DNA from: Pseudoalteromonas sp. H71
GTDB lineage: Bacteria; Pseudomonadota; Gammaproteobacteria; Enterobacterales; Alteromonadaceae
Assembly (NCBI RefSeq): GCF_001468485.1
Contig: NZ_LODI01000013.1
Span: forward strand, 203,400-267,399
DNA length: 64,000 nucleotides
Reading direction: 5' to 3'
A model generated the notes under the pieces. The model was not told where the DNA came from. It saw only the letters and a list, made by a program, of their open reading frames with translations, and did not search any database. Positions 63,839-64,000 of this stretch are shown here, piece after piece. Each line of letters starts with the position of its first letter. Position 1 is the stretch's first letter. The position numbers and the translations under genes are program-made.

Positions 63839-64000
63839 TTACTTTAATTTTTTTACATACCTGAGCGTTATAAAGTTAATTATAGCCAGCAAAATGGCTA
63901 CTTCACACAGCAATACCAATTAAACCCATGTTCCATATGCTCGCTGCGGTTGCAGTACCTGATGTTGACTGGTTATTCTTCAAAATTGCGCCACCACCAA
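63839..64000 (-). pseudogene. MgtC/SapB-like protein, C-terminal part, frameshifted (cut by window edge)
   Basis: Reading the minus strand from 64000, one frame gives GGGAILKNNQSTSGTATAAS then IWNMGLIGIAV and a stop at 63903-63905. The next frame, entered at once, gives CEVAILLAIINFITLRYVKK and LK, then a stop at 63839. Together these are the C-terminal two helices of a short MgtC-type protein (GTATAASIW ... AILL..INF). A small deletion between GIAV and EVAILL would explain the break. The rest of the gene is outside the window, so its state there is unknown. Confidence 0.62.

Noticed and set aside
1..64000. CRISPR array, tRNA, rRNA or prophage
   Set aside because: No regularly spaced direct repeats, no cloverleaf-type conserved tRNA sequence, no rRNA stretch and no phage structural or integrase gene were seen.

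Overview
The window is chromosomal DNA of a marine gammaproteobacterium of the order Alteromonadales, most probably Pseudoalteromonas. This is inferred from AT-rich DNA, the protein content (YfbV, FabY, VolA-like lipase, two-gene SecDF set, GlxA-type regulator) and a starch-utilisation locus built on a TonB-dependent receptor plus an Entner-Doudoroff (ED) module. No rRNA, tRNA, CRISPR array, transposase or prophage gene was seen. About 48 genes were identified, three of them interrupted by frameshifts.

Left part (1-22 kb) is mostly housekeeping. It holds pta (cut by the window edge) and ackA; yfbV; the xthA / CbiM-like / rlmA set on the minus strand; two small secreted proteins (a DUF3718 protein and a four-EF-hand lipoprotein); scpB-rluB; yciK; a VolA-type surface lipase; sohB; a dicarboxylate or amino-acid symporter; a 1116-residue Ig-like lipoprotein; topA; a small secreted protein; and yqhA. 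Most genes are followed by clear rho-independent terminators.

Centre (22.3-44.3 kb) is a contiguous glucan-to-triose catabolic locus. A minus-strand cytoplasmic alpha-glucosidase diverges from a TonB-dependent receptor. The receptor is followed by a flavin-dependent-halogenase homologue, a secreted GH13 enzyme, a GH13 lipoprotein, an SLC45-like sugar transporter and a GH15 lipoprotein. Three near-identical palindromes (TGMATACGTATGCA) lie in front of the alpha-glucosidase, the receptor and the GH13-lipoprotein operon. The adjacent LacI-type regulator, the natural candidate to bind them, is frameshifted. Then come glucokinase, an intact LacI regulator, edd, eda and gap, with three copies of a second palindrome (TGACACCGGTGTCA) before glk and edd. 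Together these genes would cut starch or maltodextrin outside and in the periplasm, import it, release glucose, phosphorylate it and send it through the ED pathway.

Right part (44.3-64 kb) holds an LRR-kinase fusion, a YebC-family regulator, an M13 peptidase, an ATM1-type ABC exporter, a second secD-secF pair and a Gre-like factor. Next is a small accessory islet (54.6-55.8 kb) bounded by inverted REP-like repeats. It contains what looks like an orphan integron gene cassette with an attC-like site. It is followed by yjdM, a RimK-like ATP-grasp ligase paired with a GNAT/C39-peptidase fusion, an MgtC-family protein, a GlxA-type AraC regulator and fabY. At the right edge are two genes that both appear frameshifted: a TonB-C-domain protein and an MgtC-like remnant.
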